A DNA stretch of 64,000 bases from Cyanoderma ruficeps. Taxonomy: Eukaryota > Chordata > Aves > Passeriformes > Timaliidae. A program made the translations under genes and the position numbers. A model generated the notes under the pieces. It made no database searches, was not told the DNA's origin, and saw only the letters and a list, made by a program, of their open reading frames with translations. This document shows positions 12,101 through 29,300 of this stretch, one piece after another. The DNA is taken from positions 34,589,872 through 34,653,871 of the forward strand of contig VZDJ01000782.1 in the NCBI GenBank assembly GCA_008694505.1. Reading direction: 5' to 3'. Positions within the stretch are counted from its first letter, which is position 1. Each line of letters begins with the position of its first letter.

Positions 12101-15100
12101 ACAAACTCCAATGCCTTAGGCCAAATAAATTTTATTTCCAAATACAACCTGTGTAAGAGACTTTCCTGTAAAGGCTAAATTGTGGTTAGGAGGGTTGATG
12201 CAAATGGTATTTTCTAACATGCAGTGTTTGAAAACAAAATTTAAGTCTCTCCTTCTAGGTCACTGTGTCTTCACACCACACTCCGCCTTCTACTGTACTT
12301 GCTGCTACAGCTTTAATATTAACCTCTGTGCACATCAGTAACTGTTACCACAAAACCTGGAAGTAACAAAGTGCTCCAAGTCTCTGGGCTAAATACAGCT
12401 GCTTAGAAAAGCATCTCTATCTTTATTAAAAGATAAAGCAAATGAAAATATTTCACAGTTTTCCATGTTTCTCCACTAGGTCTGATGCAACTGGATGGTC
12501 TCAGGAAGAAAAACAGAATTAAACTGGCAGTCTTTAACATTGAAGCCAACTGTGGGCAGACCTGTAGTCAGAGACAGGAGGTTACTGGGGCATGTAAAAA
12601 TATAGGATACATTTCCTCATTTAAGTTATTTTTCTTTTTGCTGTTGTTAGGGGGGGTTCTTCCCCCATTTTTTTTAAATTATACATGCACAACTGGCAAT
12701 TTCAGGGTACTACAAGGCCTTCAGAGCTGCCAAATCCCACAAAAATTCTAAGTTCAGAAATGATAATGCAGCAAACTCTTCTTTGCTGTACAGATATTCT
12801 GATATACTGAAAACTTCCATATCGCCTGACTAGAAAGAAGAGAAAACAAAAAAAGAAAATCTGTGCTTCAGTTGACTTTTAATCGTTTTCCTGGTCATTC
12901 CCACATGGGACTTTTGGTTTCCTTACTATCTATGACAAGAGAAACATTTCTGTTCAAATGTGGTCAACTTTCAGTTACTGATCTGCAGCTTCATTGGTCT
13001 GCAATTCTGAGGAAAAATTAGGATTTAACTAAATTTATCTAAACAACCCCTTTTTATTTCCACCTTCACCATTATTCATAGAATGCTCAATAATATCTTT
13101 CTGTAAGTGAAACTGCAAAGTTCTTTCTGGAAGGCTAAGGCACATTTCCACTAGTAAAATTTAATGGTGACAATACCTAAGACCAGAAGTGACCTCTTAC
13201 CTTTTGAGGCAATTCCTGTAAGGAAATGGTTTTTCAGAAATGAAACTATTGGAGGTAGGCTAAAAGCTAGGTAAGATGAACTTTTGAGTGAGTGTGTAGT
13301 GAGAAAAGTGCTAGAAAATGAATGGTGAAAAAAAGGATACCTTACCTACAGTATATGTGTTTATACACAACATAGTTATATACATCTACAAAACAATATC
13401 TACATTTATTTACTGGTAATAAACACCATATATAATGATTAATATGCTACATTAGAAATAACTTTCCAAATAAACAGCTCCAATGCAGATCATATTAAAG
13501 ATATCATTTTTCAAAGAGTGGCATTTTCAAGTTCCTTGTACTTAGAAATTCAATTACTTGTAGTACTTAGAAATTCAATTACTTGTAGGTTGTATTCTTT
13601 TTTACATACACAAGGAACAATTAGCAAGTAAGTACATTCCAATGTGAAACATTCCCAGAAAAAATGGTCCAAAAATCCTGCATACAGAGGACACACTAAC
13701 ATACATGTGTTAGACACAACAAAGCCTACTGACAACACTCATAATAATGCTCACCTGAAAACAGGCTTAGAAAACTCAATTTACTCTATGGAGCACCTTT
13801 ACATTTGGTATTTTCCACACAGCACAAAAAGCTTTTGAACAACTGGAAAGTTGTCAAAATTTGAACAGTATTTTAGTATTAAACTTGTTATCCAAAGGCT
13901 ACAAAACAGCAACAATTTCAATGAATACACTTGAGGAAAAAGAACTATTTGTAGTTGACCTAAATGCGTCTTCCCATTTGCATGAAATCCGTGGTACTAA
14001 AACCTACAAGATGTCAAAATTCTGTCAAAAAAGGTTGAGAATGCTAGAGAAATTGCATATACATACATCAAATTTGAAACACCGAGGATAACACAACATA
14101 AAAATAATCCTCCTCTTCCTACTTTAAAAATGGTCATATACCTAGAAATGTTTCAAAATCATCTTTTGATAAATTTAAGTAAATTTATCACAAGTTTGAC
14201 GAGAAGCATGGAAAAACCCAACACATACACTGCTGTCAAGAGTTCCAGATTTTGTTATGGATATAGATTTTTAAATATCCTTTTCCCCATCCAGAAAGTG
14301 ACGTTTTCAACATCACACAAGTGAACAAACACAACTGACATTGGTTTCATCAATGGTAGGATTTCACAAGTAATTCCCTTCCAGGTAAGCACTGTCCACA
14401 TGCCATAGAGGCCAACAGTCTGTGGAATGGACCACTTCATTGTTACCGCTGATGAATGGATTTGAAGCCCTGTTTTCAGGAACTTGAATATATCAAAAGG
14501 TCCACAGACATATATGGATATTTCTGAAGACTAAACTCAAGGTTTATAAATAGCAAACTAAAGATAGAAACAAGCAACTGTGTTTCTAGCCCTCAGTCAT
14601 GACCACATGGAGTAGACAGCCAAGTACTATAAAATTTAGCACAACCAGCATAGTTCCTGAATATAATGAAGCTATTCCATCCTCATTGCACTAAATACAC
14701 CATCTATCAGCTCATACTGCAATATCCAGTAGTGCTTAGAGTTTTGCTATTTTTGCAGCGTAACAGTATTTAACATCAGTTTACAATGAGTGACACTATT
14801 TGAAGATATTTACAGTGACATATGTCACAGAAAACAACTAAGTTATTTAACTTCTATAATAGCTTACATAACACAACTTCAGGTGTAAGTTTTCCCCTCT
14901 ATTATAATTCAGAGGAATCGCACAGATTCTTCTTTTTACTGAAGTTACTGACAATGTACTGTCTCAAAACACTGCAATTATTTTAGAAGTTTTAAAAAAT
15001 CTTTCCTTCTGTGTGGTGAGCTAAAAGAGATTCAATTACAGACTACAACAGACAGACTCTGATGTAAGATGCAATTCATTTTCGTCATCTGTTTCTTCAC

Positions 15101-17046
15101 AAGTTGCAGCTTAGCCATCAAAGACTGACGCTTGGAAACACATACTAAAGTGTTCTGTGACAGGCCTGAATGAACAAATTGCTGCTATCAGAAGTCATTT
15201 CCAATACAAGTACACCCAGTGCTCATTCTTATGGATACAAGAAACACCTGTGCCTCCATAGCTTTCCTCTGGAAAATGCCAGTGGAGCTGGAAGCCCTAA
15301 AGAGCAGTTCACTTTATCCCAAACAAATGCATCTTAGCGAACAGTAGCATAAAATCCTTCTGTATCATGACCCAACCCAACAGTGAACAACTGAAGGAAC
15401 TAACACAAGCTATAGGGTCAATGTAAAGCATTTTCTGCAAAATGATGACTTCACTTGTCAAACCTAATCCTCCTTGTATCTTTAACAGAGCAATCTCACA
15501 TACAAAGTTTACAACTCTTATCACATCTTAAAACTCAGAAAGAACTGTATAATGACACTTGAAGTTTTTTATATATCCAGTCTTTCTAGCACTTCCACAG
15601 ACAGGTATGTTTTCTCTTTCTTTACCCCTCAGTCTCCTCAAGGAGAATGACCTTATTTCTTTTTTTAATATCTTTTCCTAACCCTTAATGGCAACAGTCA
15701 TCTTTTTTTGCCCTCTGCCTCCATCTCACATGTTGATATAACAAGTTATACAGTACCCATTATTTCTCATCTCTATTTCACCTGAAGTTTGCACTTTGTG
15801 TTCCACCAGCAGAGAGATGATGTGCCTAAGACCTTCATCCAGACAAATACAAATATTTAACTTTAAAACTACAAACCCTGCCTTGTCTTACACTATTTTT
15901 ACACTATCCTGGCTACAAGACTGCATTAGATGCATATGGCATTCCAATTATTTAAATGTTAGCATTATTCCTGCATTTATACATATTCACAGTTTCAATT
16001 TAAAAAAAACCAAAAAAAACCCCAAAAAACCAATTACCAAAAAACACCCCAACAGCTTTTCTCTCCCCCTTATTCATGCAATCAAAGCCCACACCCTGCC
16101 CCCAACATTTTCTGTGCTGGATTACTGATATGTCTTCATCAAATGTTATCAAAATATCACTTCTGTTCTAATAATCTTGACTTGCTGTCCTAGCTGGAGA
16201 GTTCCTGTACTAGCTTCTACCTTCACTTCAATGCAAAATGAAGTTTTCTGGTTTCTTTCTTTACCCGTTCATTTGGTCTGTAATAATGGAAAACAGCTAC
16301 TGAAATCCATAGGTTTTTCTTAACACAAAGTCATCTTACTACTTCTGTGTGGATTAGAAAATGCACTTTTCCAACTACTGAGAAGAAAATCAACCCTGCT
16401 TGTCATCTGCTCCTCTCCTCTGCTTCCAATTAAAAATAAACTAGAGCAAATCAATATACTAGGTGCTTTTTTGATTCTTCACAATATGCACATCATGTAT
16501 TATTCAAGACTCTTTTGGAATTAGACACTAAATGGGAGATGAATTATCTTACTACACATGCAGGACCTCAATTAGAATCAAGAACAAATAGGCACTAGTG
16601 CAACAAAACATTTACAGCAGTGACAATTAAAAAATTTGGTAATAACATTTGGCCCATTTATCACACTTCTTAGTCCACTCACAATTACTGAGTTATTAAC
16701 AAAAGCCTTATATGCTAATTTTTGAATTAAAATTCTTTTGAACTGGACTACCTAGTTAAAAGAAGCAATATGATTCATAAATTCTAACGTAATGAAATCA
16801 AGCCAAATTACAGTAAAAGTATGAACAAGATGTATTTTTTAACATGCTAGAACTACCATGTGAAGACAGTGCTCCCTATATTTGGATTCCCCTGAAATTC
16901 CAGGCATTGCAAGGAGGTAGGAAAATATCTAAGGATTTACGAAGATTAATTATTTCCTGATAGCACACTTCAAAGACTTTGTAACCAAACCCAGAACATT
17001 TCTGTTTAGGTAATATACTCTCTGAGCAGAAATTTCATAAACATAC
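9176..17046. other. ARHGAP21: ARHGAP21 intron, 7.9 kb
   Basis: An AT-rich intron. The only structure seen is the perfect 25-bp tandem duplication at 13539-13588 and an A/C-rich tract near 15998-16050. Frames such as 10673-11068 and 15796-16128 match no family I recognise. Confidence 0.8.
13539..13588. repeat. Perfect tandem duplication, 2 x 25 bp
   Basis: The unit starting tacttagaaattcaatt and ending cttgtag occurs at 13539-13563 and again at 13564-13588 with no difference. Perfect identity suggests a recent replication-slippage event and a likely length polymorphism. Confidence 0.92.
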
Positions 17047-17101
17047 CAATTGAAGGATGTCCTCATCTTTTGGCATAACACTAAGTTCCAATACGCTGTC
17101 A
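17047..17101 (-). CDS. ARHGAP21: ARHGAP21 coding exon: end of PDZ domain
   Basis: The acceptor TTTCAG ends at 17102 and the donor GTATGT starts at 17046. The 55 nt complete the split Ser codon and encode DSVLELSVMPKDEDILQL, ending in phase 0. LELSVMPKD is the last PDZ strand, and EDILQ begins the linker. From memory the human protein has TT where this sequence has SV. The exon is followed by a 7.9-kb intron and then the optional 30-nt microexon. Confidence 0.92.
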
Positions 17102-20100
17102 CTGAAAGAAACAGAAAAAAAATACAGATGAACTTTTGGAGATTTTCAATTCTTATTACAAAGGTAATCATTTACTTCCATAGATGAAAACTGTTCAAAA
17201 ACTGCAACGTTCAGCTATTACGACAAATGCGTGACACAACAAAAATAAACAGTGATTTCCACTAGAATCTTAGGAAGTAAGAGTAGAAGAGAATCTGACT
17301 GAGCCAGTTTATTAAGCCAACACACTGGTTTGAGCAGTTTTATTTCCTTTTTTTTTTTCTCAAGTCCTAAGGTTCACTACTTGTTTAGAGCTTTTTGGAC
17401 AAAACAATGTGACAAATCCGTGAATAAAAGCTAGAACTTTCCTCTTCCTTCAATTTAAAACTAAAGTCTCTTACCACTCTTGAAAATTGCTGTGGTGACA
17501 CCATAATCACCACATCATGTGAAAAGAGGAGCAATACCAAGGCAAGTACTGACCTACACCTTTCCACTCCAATCACCTCCTAGCAGAATGAACTTAAACA
17601 GTCATTCAGATGACATCTGAAACATGGGTGAAAAACACCTGCTATTTGTAAGTGCTGCATTCATCGGTCTGAGCTGCTGAAATCAAAAGCAGCAGCAGCA
17701 TAAAGATCCAGGAATCTGAAAAGTTCAATCAGTGTGACTCAAACACAACCAAAATCATTGTACACCAAATGTGCAATGTACCAGCTACCCAGTTGAGTAT
17801 TTTAACAACAGCGAAATCCACAGTTGGCATCTACCAGAAATAAGGTATTTTCACAAGCAAGGGAAAAGCATATGCTTGTAACATTGGATACAGAATAGAT
17901 GAATTTATTATCTCATCTGAGATAATGGAATAATCTGTTCACATTCATTAAATGTGAAGTGGAACAGGTACAGAGAAGGGCTACAAAAGACTAATGTACA
18001 GTCTATTATAATGAGGCTGAAAAACCAAAATGAAGTTACCATGACCATTACTTAGAAATCTCACATGTCAGAATTAAAAAAGGATATTTAAAAAAACCTG
18101 ACCAGTATCAGTCTAAGAAAAAAAGGCATCAAACCTAACTGGGAATCTCAGAAATCAGCTCATCTGTACTGGTTACTGCAATGCTTTAGGTGAGGAAAGG
18201 CAAAACCAGCACAAGCACTGGCCCAACTACAGGGCACACTGATCAGCCTATGAAAGCACTGAGAAGGACCTCAGTTTATTTCTGCAGAAAAGAAACCCAT
18301 CATCTCAAAACGTAATGTGTGATTTATTATGGCTTCTTATATGAAAAATGTTTCTATTGTGTGGCTCCTTTTCCATTTTCTAGCAACCACAGACATAAGG
18401 ATAAATTCCAAAACAGCAGAGTAAGGGTATTTGGTTTCACAGTCTTTTTAAACCATTACTCATTTTAGAAAAGTGTGCTCTCAAGCAGCATAAAACTTCA
18501 GTCTTAAAACTGAAGATCAGTAGTGATTTTTCATTTTTAAGTCCACATACATCTAGGTAAAAGTAAGTCTTCAAAAGCCTTGTGAAGATTATTTTAAAAT
18601 ACTGAATTATAAGAAACAAGGGAGTATTGACTTTATGTGCACTTACAATAGCATTTCCCATATTGACTGAATGCATAAATAGCTTGAGGCATTTTAAACA
18701 AAAGTGTTCAGATTTCAGTTCTACACATGGCTAACACGTATAAATCATATCAGGCAACTGCTTACTTGCAGGATGGAGACTTGCAGACTTTGGATGTCAA
18801 AAATATGATAGCATTCCTCCTCTTGAAGTACTTTTTATATAAAGAAGTATAACTTGATACAGAACAAACCATACTCATTGAAGTATTTTGCATGTTTCCC
18901 CTCCTCTCCCTTTTTAAAACAGTGATTAAATCCATTGACACAATTAACACCTTTTTAGAAGACATTTCAGAAGATTAAAGGGTTTTCATTCAGAAGCAAT
19001 GTTTTACACATAATTGAAATAACTACTTAACTTTTCTATTTCTGTTTGCCTGAAGAACCTTTTGGAGACAATTTGGATATTCTTATTTTATATTTGGTGA
19101 CATGGTCTCAGGAATTTTTTTTTAAAATTTTCATATCAGAAAGGAAGGAAGACTTCTGGTTTATTGTACTATATAATGTAAATGGAAATTACCAACTAGA
19201 AAAGTGTTAGTAAGAACCACCACACAAAAAACGATAGTCTACACAGGAGCTTCAGACACAGTACTCACAACTCTCAAAGGTATTTATCAATCCAATTACT
19301 TTCATTACACATTCTGAGAGTTAGATTCAAATGTCTTGATTCCAAGTCATCAAGCTAAAGCACTAATCATAAAGTCTATCTTCTGACGCATTTTTTTGTA
19401 TTAATGAAACAGATTCAGTAGATAAACTCTGTACATTTCTGAGTAATCCAAACACTTTCAAGAACAGTTTGAAAAGAGAAGCAGAATAGACAATCATTCA
19501 AATTCCCCAGTTTAAGAAAAAAAGGAGGAGGGGGGAGAGAAGTTGCAAATCAGAATCTGTTTCTTCTTTTATTTGGAATCATAAATAATTGACAGAGTTT
19601 ATGTTAGCAATCAACATATCTCCAAGTTGATTATATATGTAAACAGATAAGAATAAATTCTTAATGGACCAAACCAGCAACTGTTGGCCAAAAGTAGGAA
19701 AGGTAGAGTTCAAAGTGTATTTATGGTCAATCTTACAGGTCTGTAGTTAATTCTAACAACCCTTCTGAGGTGTGCCTTTCCTCTCCCAGAGGAAATAATC
19801 AGTGTAATTTTAGTTTTGCTATCTCCAAGCAGAGAAAAATAGAAAACATTCTAGACGCAGCTTTAAACTTTTCTGGGTGGCTGAATCATATCCCATCCTG
19901 AAGTCCCACTGGAAGACATGGTATCATTTCATCTAAAGCAGCTAAGTTCTGATGTCTGCAGCATTATATAATGCAGACAAGCAGCTAAAATTGAACAACT
20001 TTTTAGAAAAATAATAAGCCGCTATAAAAATAGAGATGCAGAAGTAATCTAAAAAAAAATCTGCCAGCCTGCACTAAGTTTTACTGCAAACAGCTGAACA

Positions 20101-22245
20101 GTGAGCAGTGGGGAAGCCCTCCCTTTAGAGAGAAGAGAGGATGAAATGTGTTTTAACATTAAAACCTACTCTGAAGATGAGTAAAATGGCAAAAGAATAA
20201 GCATTTACACTCATCAATATGTGTGAATGAATAATTAAAAACAATAAAAGTACAGCAATTAAAATGTCTAGAAAACCAACACAGAACACATTGAGACTAT
20301 GAAGGAAACTGTCTTTAGTGTTAAAAAATATTTCAGGTGACAACTCGGCCTTCCAAAAGGCCTTTCAGCAAGCTCCTTTCACAAGGCCAACTAAAGAAGC
20401 CAAGATGTGCTGGATGAAAGATCAGCTAAGACAAAACACAGCAAAAAACTGTGTCACTGGGTGCTTTTAATGTGAAGAGTGTAAGTACATTTAAGAGTGA
20501 ATTTGTGCAAGGCCAATCTATCAAGAATTATTGAATTATTCAATCAAGCAATGCCGTTTAGCAACTTCCTGAATCAAGGATTTATAGGAAATGGGCTGGT
20601 ATTATCTGACCACTCAATCACTGAGGGATTTCACCTTCCAGTGTTTTCACGGACTTCAAAGAAATCTTTACTGGATATTATCATAGAGGACAATGGCATA
20701 ACAGACCATCAGTCTGACTCAGGTGGCAATGCTAATGCAAGAGCAGCATGCACCATAATACAATTTTATTTGCCATGAAATGGCAACGTAAGAAGTAAAA
20801 AACATGTTCAGACCAAACTGCTCTGAGCTCAAACATACTGTTTTCAAGCAAAGAATGAGAGACAGCTGATTCTTCAGTCACATGAGAAGTACTGCCTGAA
20901 AGCTACAAGATACACCTGATGTGGAGTCTGAGCTCTCTTTATGGATCAGAATTAATATTTATCTGTTTATCCTAAGAGGTTCAGCTGTTGACTTCCTGAT
21001 GGTTGTATACACTGTATAAAATGCTCAAGGATACACACGACTTTTTGTTCCAATCTTCTATGATGTACACATCTGGCTTGAGAAAACAAACTGTTCTATC
21101 CTAACAAACAATAGCACCCCTTCATCCTCCTTGCCCTCATGGAAATCAGGGGGACAGGTGCAGCAGTGTCCTACACCCTGCCTGGCTGCACTAGATAATC
21201 ACTGATAAGGCCTTGTTCAGGTGCCCCAGTTTATCCACAGAGGCAGGGGTTCAGTTCTGAATGGTTCACCACCTACACTCACTGAAAATAAACTCAATTT
21301 ACAGGCACACCTAGAGTTAAGAATCACTGACCACACAGACCACTCAAAGATGTGACTGGTCTCTTTCTTGGATTAAGAGAGTTAATTGACTCATCTACAC
21401 AGTTGAGCACACACTATCTTGGATATAAACTATTGTACAATAGTCCTGCTTGTAAAAACACAAAATAAAGCAACAACGCATAGCTAGTGTAATGTCCAGT
21501 GAAGGAAATAAAAAAAGCCTATCTGTCCAGCTCTTGTACAGACCACATTAATGACAAAACATGTTTCAGCCTACCTTGTCTATCACATCTCTGAATACAG
21601 TTTTGTTGTTTATAAAAAAAACCAGAACAACATCCAAAACAAAACCACAGAGACACAAACCCAAGATGTACACGTTGAGCAAAATCTTGAACAAAGACCT
21701 CACTGAAATAGGTTGATCAGAATCTGATTTTTCCTTCTTCAAACAGTAAACATATGTAAGTTTTAGCACATGACAAACCTCTAAAAATATGACACGTGAG
21801 ATGTACTTAGAAAACATTCTTTCATGCTGATCACAATACATCTTTTGCCACATAACCCAGTATTATATTGGAAACCTCTTGCTATAGAACAGAAATTGAC
21901 ACCAAGAAAACTGTAGAAATGGAGGCAGACATGAGACATCAAAGATTATCTAGATTCATGCAAAGACATGATTTCACAAGTGCTTATGAGTTGCAGGAAC
22001 AGTAAATATTGGTATTTTCTCAAATCTGAGCCAGGTTCATAATTTGCTGCAAAATAGAGAAAAGCAAAGACTTACTGCAGATATTCTGCAGGCCTGCACT
22101 AGCATAAACCTTTTCCTTCACCAGATACGCTGATTTCTAGCTCTTAGATCTCATAAGCAAGGTGGATTTTATAATCTTCTTTTCCAATTGACATATGCAT
22201 GTATACCTAATCTGTCTATTTTCAGTTCAAACTTCCTCTATAACA

Positions 22246-22775
22246 TGAACAGCCGTGGAGTCTGCAGTCTGACCCGGAATGCCGCAATCTTCCCAGAGAG
22301 GTCGGTCTCACTAGAGAACACCTTCCGGGGCTCTCGGGCAGTCTCTGGCTGCTGGGCAGCCACAGCAAGGCACAGCCAGGGGCTGCAAGTGATTCGGCTC
22401 TCAGCAGTGATGTCAGCTCTCGGCAGTGACTTCAGCTCTGCTTTGCAACGCTCTCCCGGGCCAACTCAGGAGTATAGTGATTCCACAGGGTAGCCTTTAT
22501 TATCCAGTGCCCTGCAAAGGGTAGCCAGGGACGGCAGCTCCCTCCTGAGCAGGGTAAACTCTGGGGTATTTATGGGGTAAAGCAGGGGTGGTACCAAAGG
22601 GGAAGAACCAATGGGTTGCAAAGGTTTATCAGAGCACTGTGGGTGCTTTGCTCTGAGCTGAGAGAGAACTGCCTCATCTAAGAGTTCTCCCAGGGAGGGC
22701 TGATACGAGTTTATCACATTCCATTCAAGGGACATCCCTCCAGGGCAGAGGCCTGGCAGGCTCATCCACTCTACA
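22246..22775 (-). mobile_element. Solo LTR of an endogenous retrovirus (about 530 bp)
   Basis: The stretch is GC-richer than the surrounding intron and has LTR architecture on the minus strand. It starts TGTAGAGTGG near 22775, has a CCATTGG box, a TATA-like CATAAATACC near 22574-22565, an AATAAA poly(A) signal at 22502-22497, and ends CGGCTGTTCA at 22246. The flanks are ctataaca (22238-22245) and ctctaaca (22776-22783), 7 of 8 identical. That is longer than the usual 4-6 bp duplication, so the exact ends are tentative. No gag, pol or env sequence adjoins it. Its orientation is the same as ARHGAP21. Confidence 0.75.
22497..22502 (-). terminator. LTR polyadenylation signal AATAAA in sense with ARHGAP21
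   Basis: The plus strand reads TTTATT within gcctttattatcc; on the minus strand this is AATAAA about 65 bases after the TATA-like box, the expected LTR spacing. It could cause premature polyadenylation of an ARHGAP21 transcript that ends after the PDZ core exons; this is inference. Confidence 0.5.
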
Positions 22776-23013
22776 CTCTAACACTCGGTGTCATTTGCTA
22801 ACAAGGGCCAAGTACTGACAATAAAAAGACTGTGGTACAGTCCAGCACACCTATTCTCAAACTTTTCTCACCAATCAGCAAATACATGAAAAAAAAATAA
22901 AAGTGTGTATGAATGAAAATTTAACAATACAATGACTTCAAAACTCTCATAAGTGGTCATTTCATGCTCAGTATACAATAGGTGTGGCACATAATGACAA
23001 TACTATTATCTTA

Positions 23014-26336
<3,323 letters not shown>

Positions 26337-29300
26337 TCACAGAGACATACAAAGAAATAGTAATGTAATGGAAACTAAAAAATAAATTTTTTAAATCTTC
26401 CCTTAGAAGGAAAAAACGTAACATTGATTTACAGTTCTCATGGACCACAAAAGTGATTTTCCAACACTGTTTTTCAGGAACAGCAAGATGAAATCAAAAG
26501 TTTTCTAGAAGATTTAGCAAGTTTCAAAAAAATTTAGAATTCAAATTATATGCACAGCACATGTCTGCATATGCTGTACATATGTTATATCTGTATATAA
26601 CCTAAGTTCAAGTTACTCTACAGTAGCTAGAAACCATGTACAGCTATATTTTCTTGCTTTCTCAATAGACACTTAATTTCTATACTTCTAAAAACACAGG
26701 TACCTTGTGGTTTTACATGCCTGTCACCAAAGCTAAGTAATTCTTTGTTACATAGCCACAGCTTCTGAAAATCAAGATAGGAGGGAGGGTGTGTGTACAG
26801 TGAAACAAACAAAAACACAAATAAAAAACTCCATGGTTATACAGCAGGCTAAAATACAGTGTTGCTTGTCCTACATTTGCACACAGCTGGAGTAAGCCAT
26901 TTTACAGCATCTACACGGCTTCACTCTTGGAATTATTATGCTGGTGAAGTTAAAAAACCAAAACCAAATCCCTCCCAAAAACCTAACTATTCAACAAACC
27001 CACAAAGAAAACCACCCACAGATAATGAAAAACCAATAAATAAATACATCCATAACGGCCCTGCATGGTTCAGGGCTTACAGAACCAGCAGCAGAACCTG
27101 GAAGGCTACAGCCAGATCCACACAGTCTTACAGTGCCAGAGCTGGCTTGGATAGCCATGGTCATTCCAACCTATGGCTCCAGTTACTGTCCCTGTCGCAC
27201 AGGCCCAGCTAACAAAGTGCCACCTTTGGAGGCCAAGTGATGAGCCAGCCCAGGGAAATGACACAACAAAAATAAGCTGGGTCTGTGTTCCAGTTTAGCA
27301 GGAAATCCCAGCATAGTGGAGAGACAGAGGCTTAAACTGCAGGAAAAGAAGGAACAGCATGAAAGAATAAAGAAATTACACAAAACTGGCATTGCTGATA
27401 AAAGAAACTCCTTAAAACTGGCATTATTAGGTTCTAACCGTTTCTCAAATGGCTGACCTTTGATGTAGGCACAAATGGCCCTGCTACTGGAAGTACTTTT
27501 CCCACAGCTTTAAATGTCCCACCTAAAATGTTGAATAAATCACAGTAGTTATTTATTGAATATAAATAAGGTGTCCCCTCAATCTCTTTTTTTAGTTCAG
27601 TTTCCATGTGGGCAAAGTTCCTTTGAAAAATTTTAATATACTGCAAAAAACCAGATCATCCTCTAACTCAGATTATTCACATTTTTCAGATCCTAGTTTT
27701 AGCCTAATGCCTTTATTGTGCAGATCCTCAGTGTCCTGCCAGTTTACCAGAAAACAGTTCAACAGAATGGCTCACTCATCTGGCTCTAAATGGCCTTCTC
27801 AAAATAGCTCCAGATTAGGAGCAAATAATCAAAAAGTTTATTTGATAGAACCAGATAAATACTATATATAAAGCAACAGAATTATAAATCAAGAAACTCC
27901 AGCTGGCAGCTCAGTCCCCAAATACTTAAAATTTGATTAGCAGGATACAGTTACAAGACATACAAAATGATCTTTGTGAGCCAAAGTTAATATCTGTCAT
28001 TTTTAATCTGCAGATTTAAATAGACACTGAACATATGATGGGTCTTGTCCTTTAAAAAGCCAGTAACATTTCAGCAAGTTTAGAGAAGCTCCAAGATTAA
28101 TCTACCCAGATGCCATGAACAAAAGGTTGCTTCAACCGCTTACAAGAATGAAGTTAAAATATGACCTTTTATAGGACCACCAAACATCCTTCCCAGTGCT
28201 GCCACTTATCTTTTACTGAAGACACGTACATTTCCAAAACTGGCAAGAAAAATAAAAATAATACAGCTCCCATGGCACATTTAATTTATCACACCTCAGC
28301 TTCTTTTACATAATACTCTTCAAAAAACGTTACTGGCCTACAGCTAGTTTGCTTAACGCTCGAGTTCTGCTTTATGCCTTGTCCATACCTGAACATGCAA
28401 ATCAAGAGGTCAGGCAGATGAAGTTACTCCCATTCAGTATGCAACACAGAACTCTTTTAACACACTTCCCACTTCTGAGTAAGAGGGGAAACCTGCCACA
28501 ATTTATGGAGACCAGAGATTGCAGGCTTCCCTGACATCTGACTTATGACCTGCCTGTCAGCTACACCAAGACATTATGGGCACTCAGTTCACATTTCCAC
28601 AGCTATTTTATCAATCAATTCAGAAAGCACATTAAACTTGGTTGTTTTTCCCACTTGCAGAAGGAGGCTATATTAAACAGTCAGTCATTCTTACTTCCTA
28701 AAGAAGGTCAACCACCACACTAAAAATCGATTTAAGGACAAAAAATCAGGATGAAAGGTTCAAAATGTTGATTACATTTGCATGTTCATTTTACTATTCA
28801 GCACTATCCAAATATAAGCAGAAACAAGAAGAAATCTTAGAACTGTCAAGCTCTGGTAAATAAATACATGCTCTTCATTTCTCCTTGATCTTCTACATAC
28901 TTGGATACAAACCAAATCTTTTTTAATCAGTAACATATAAATGAACTTCTTTGAATACATAACCTCAACATGTACATTTATACTTGGAGTTTGAAACTCG
29001 AGCAAAGCTAAGCAATATTTTTCAACAGTAGAAGCTAACGGTATTTTCTTCAGACCAGCTAAGGGGAATAAATCCTGAAGATGTGCACTCAATCATAATA
29101 AAAATTAACCTCAATTAAAATGGATTATCTAATAACTCGCCTCGTGTCTCAAAATTTAACATTCACTACACTGATTTAATTATACTTAAATCTCAATGTG
29201 GTCCTGTCTGCACCCAATTATTAGCCAAAAACAAGATGCTGTCTAGAAATGAGAGCTTAAACTTCCCTCCGCCTAAACACCACAATCTAGAACAGTGTCA

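Noticed and set aside
20340..20778. Possible reverse transcriptase remnant (FQKAFQQAPF-like words) and the adjoining 93-codon frame
   Set aside because: The resemblance to the KAFDxVPH block is short and the downstream order does not continue into RT motifs; a translated search would be needed.
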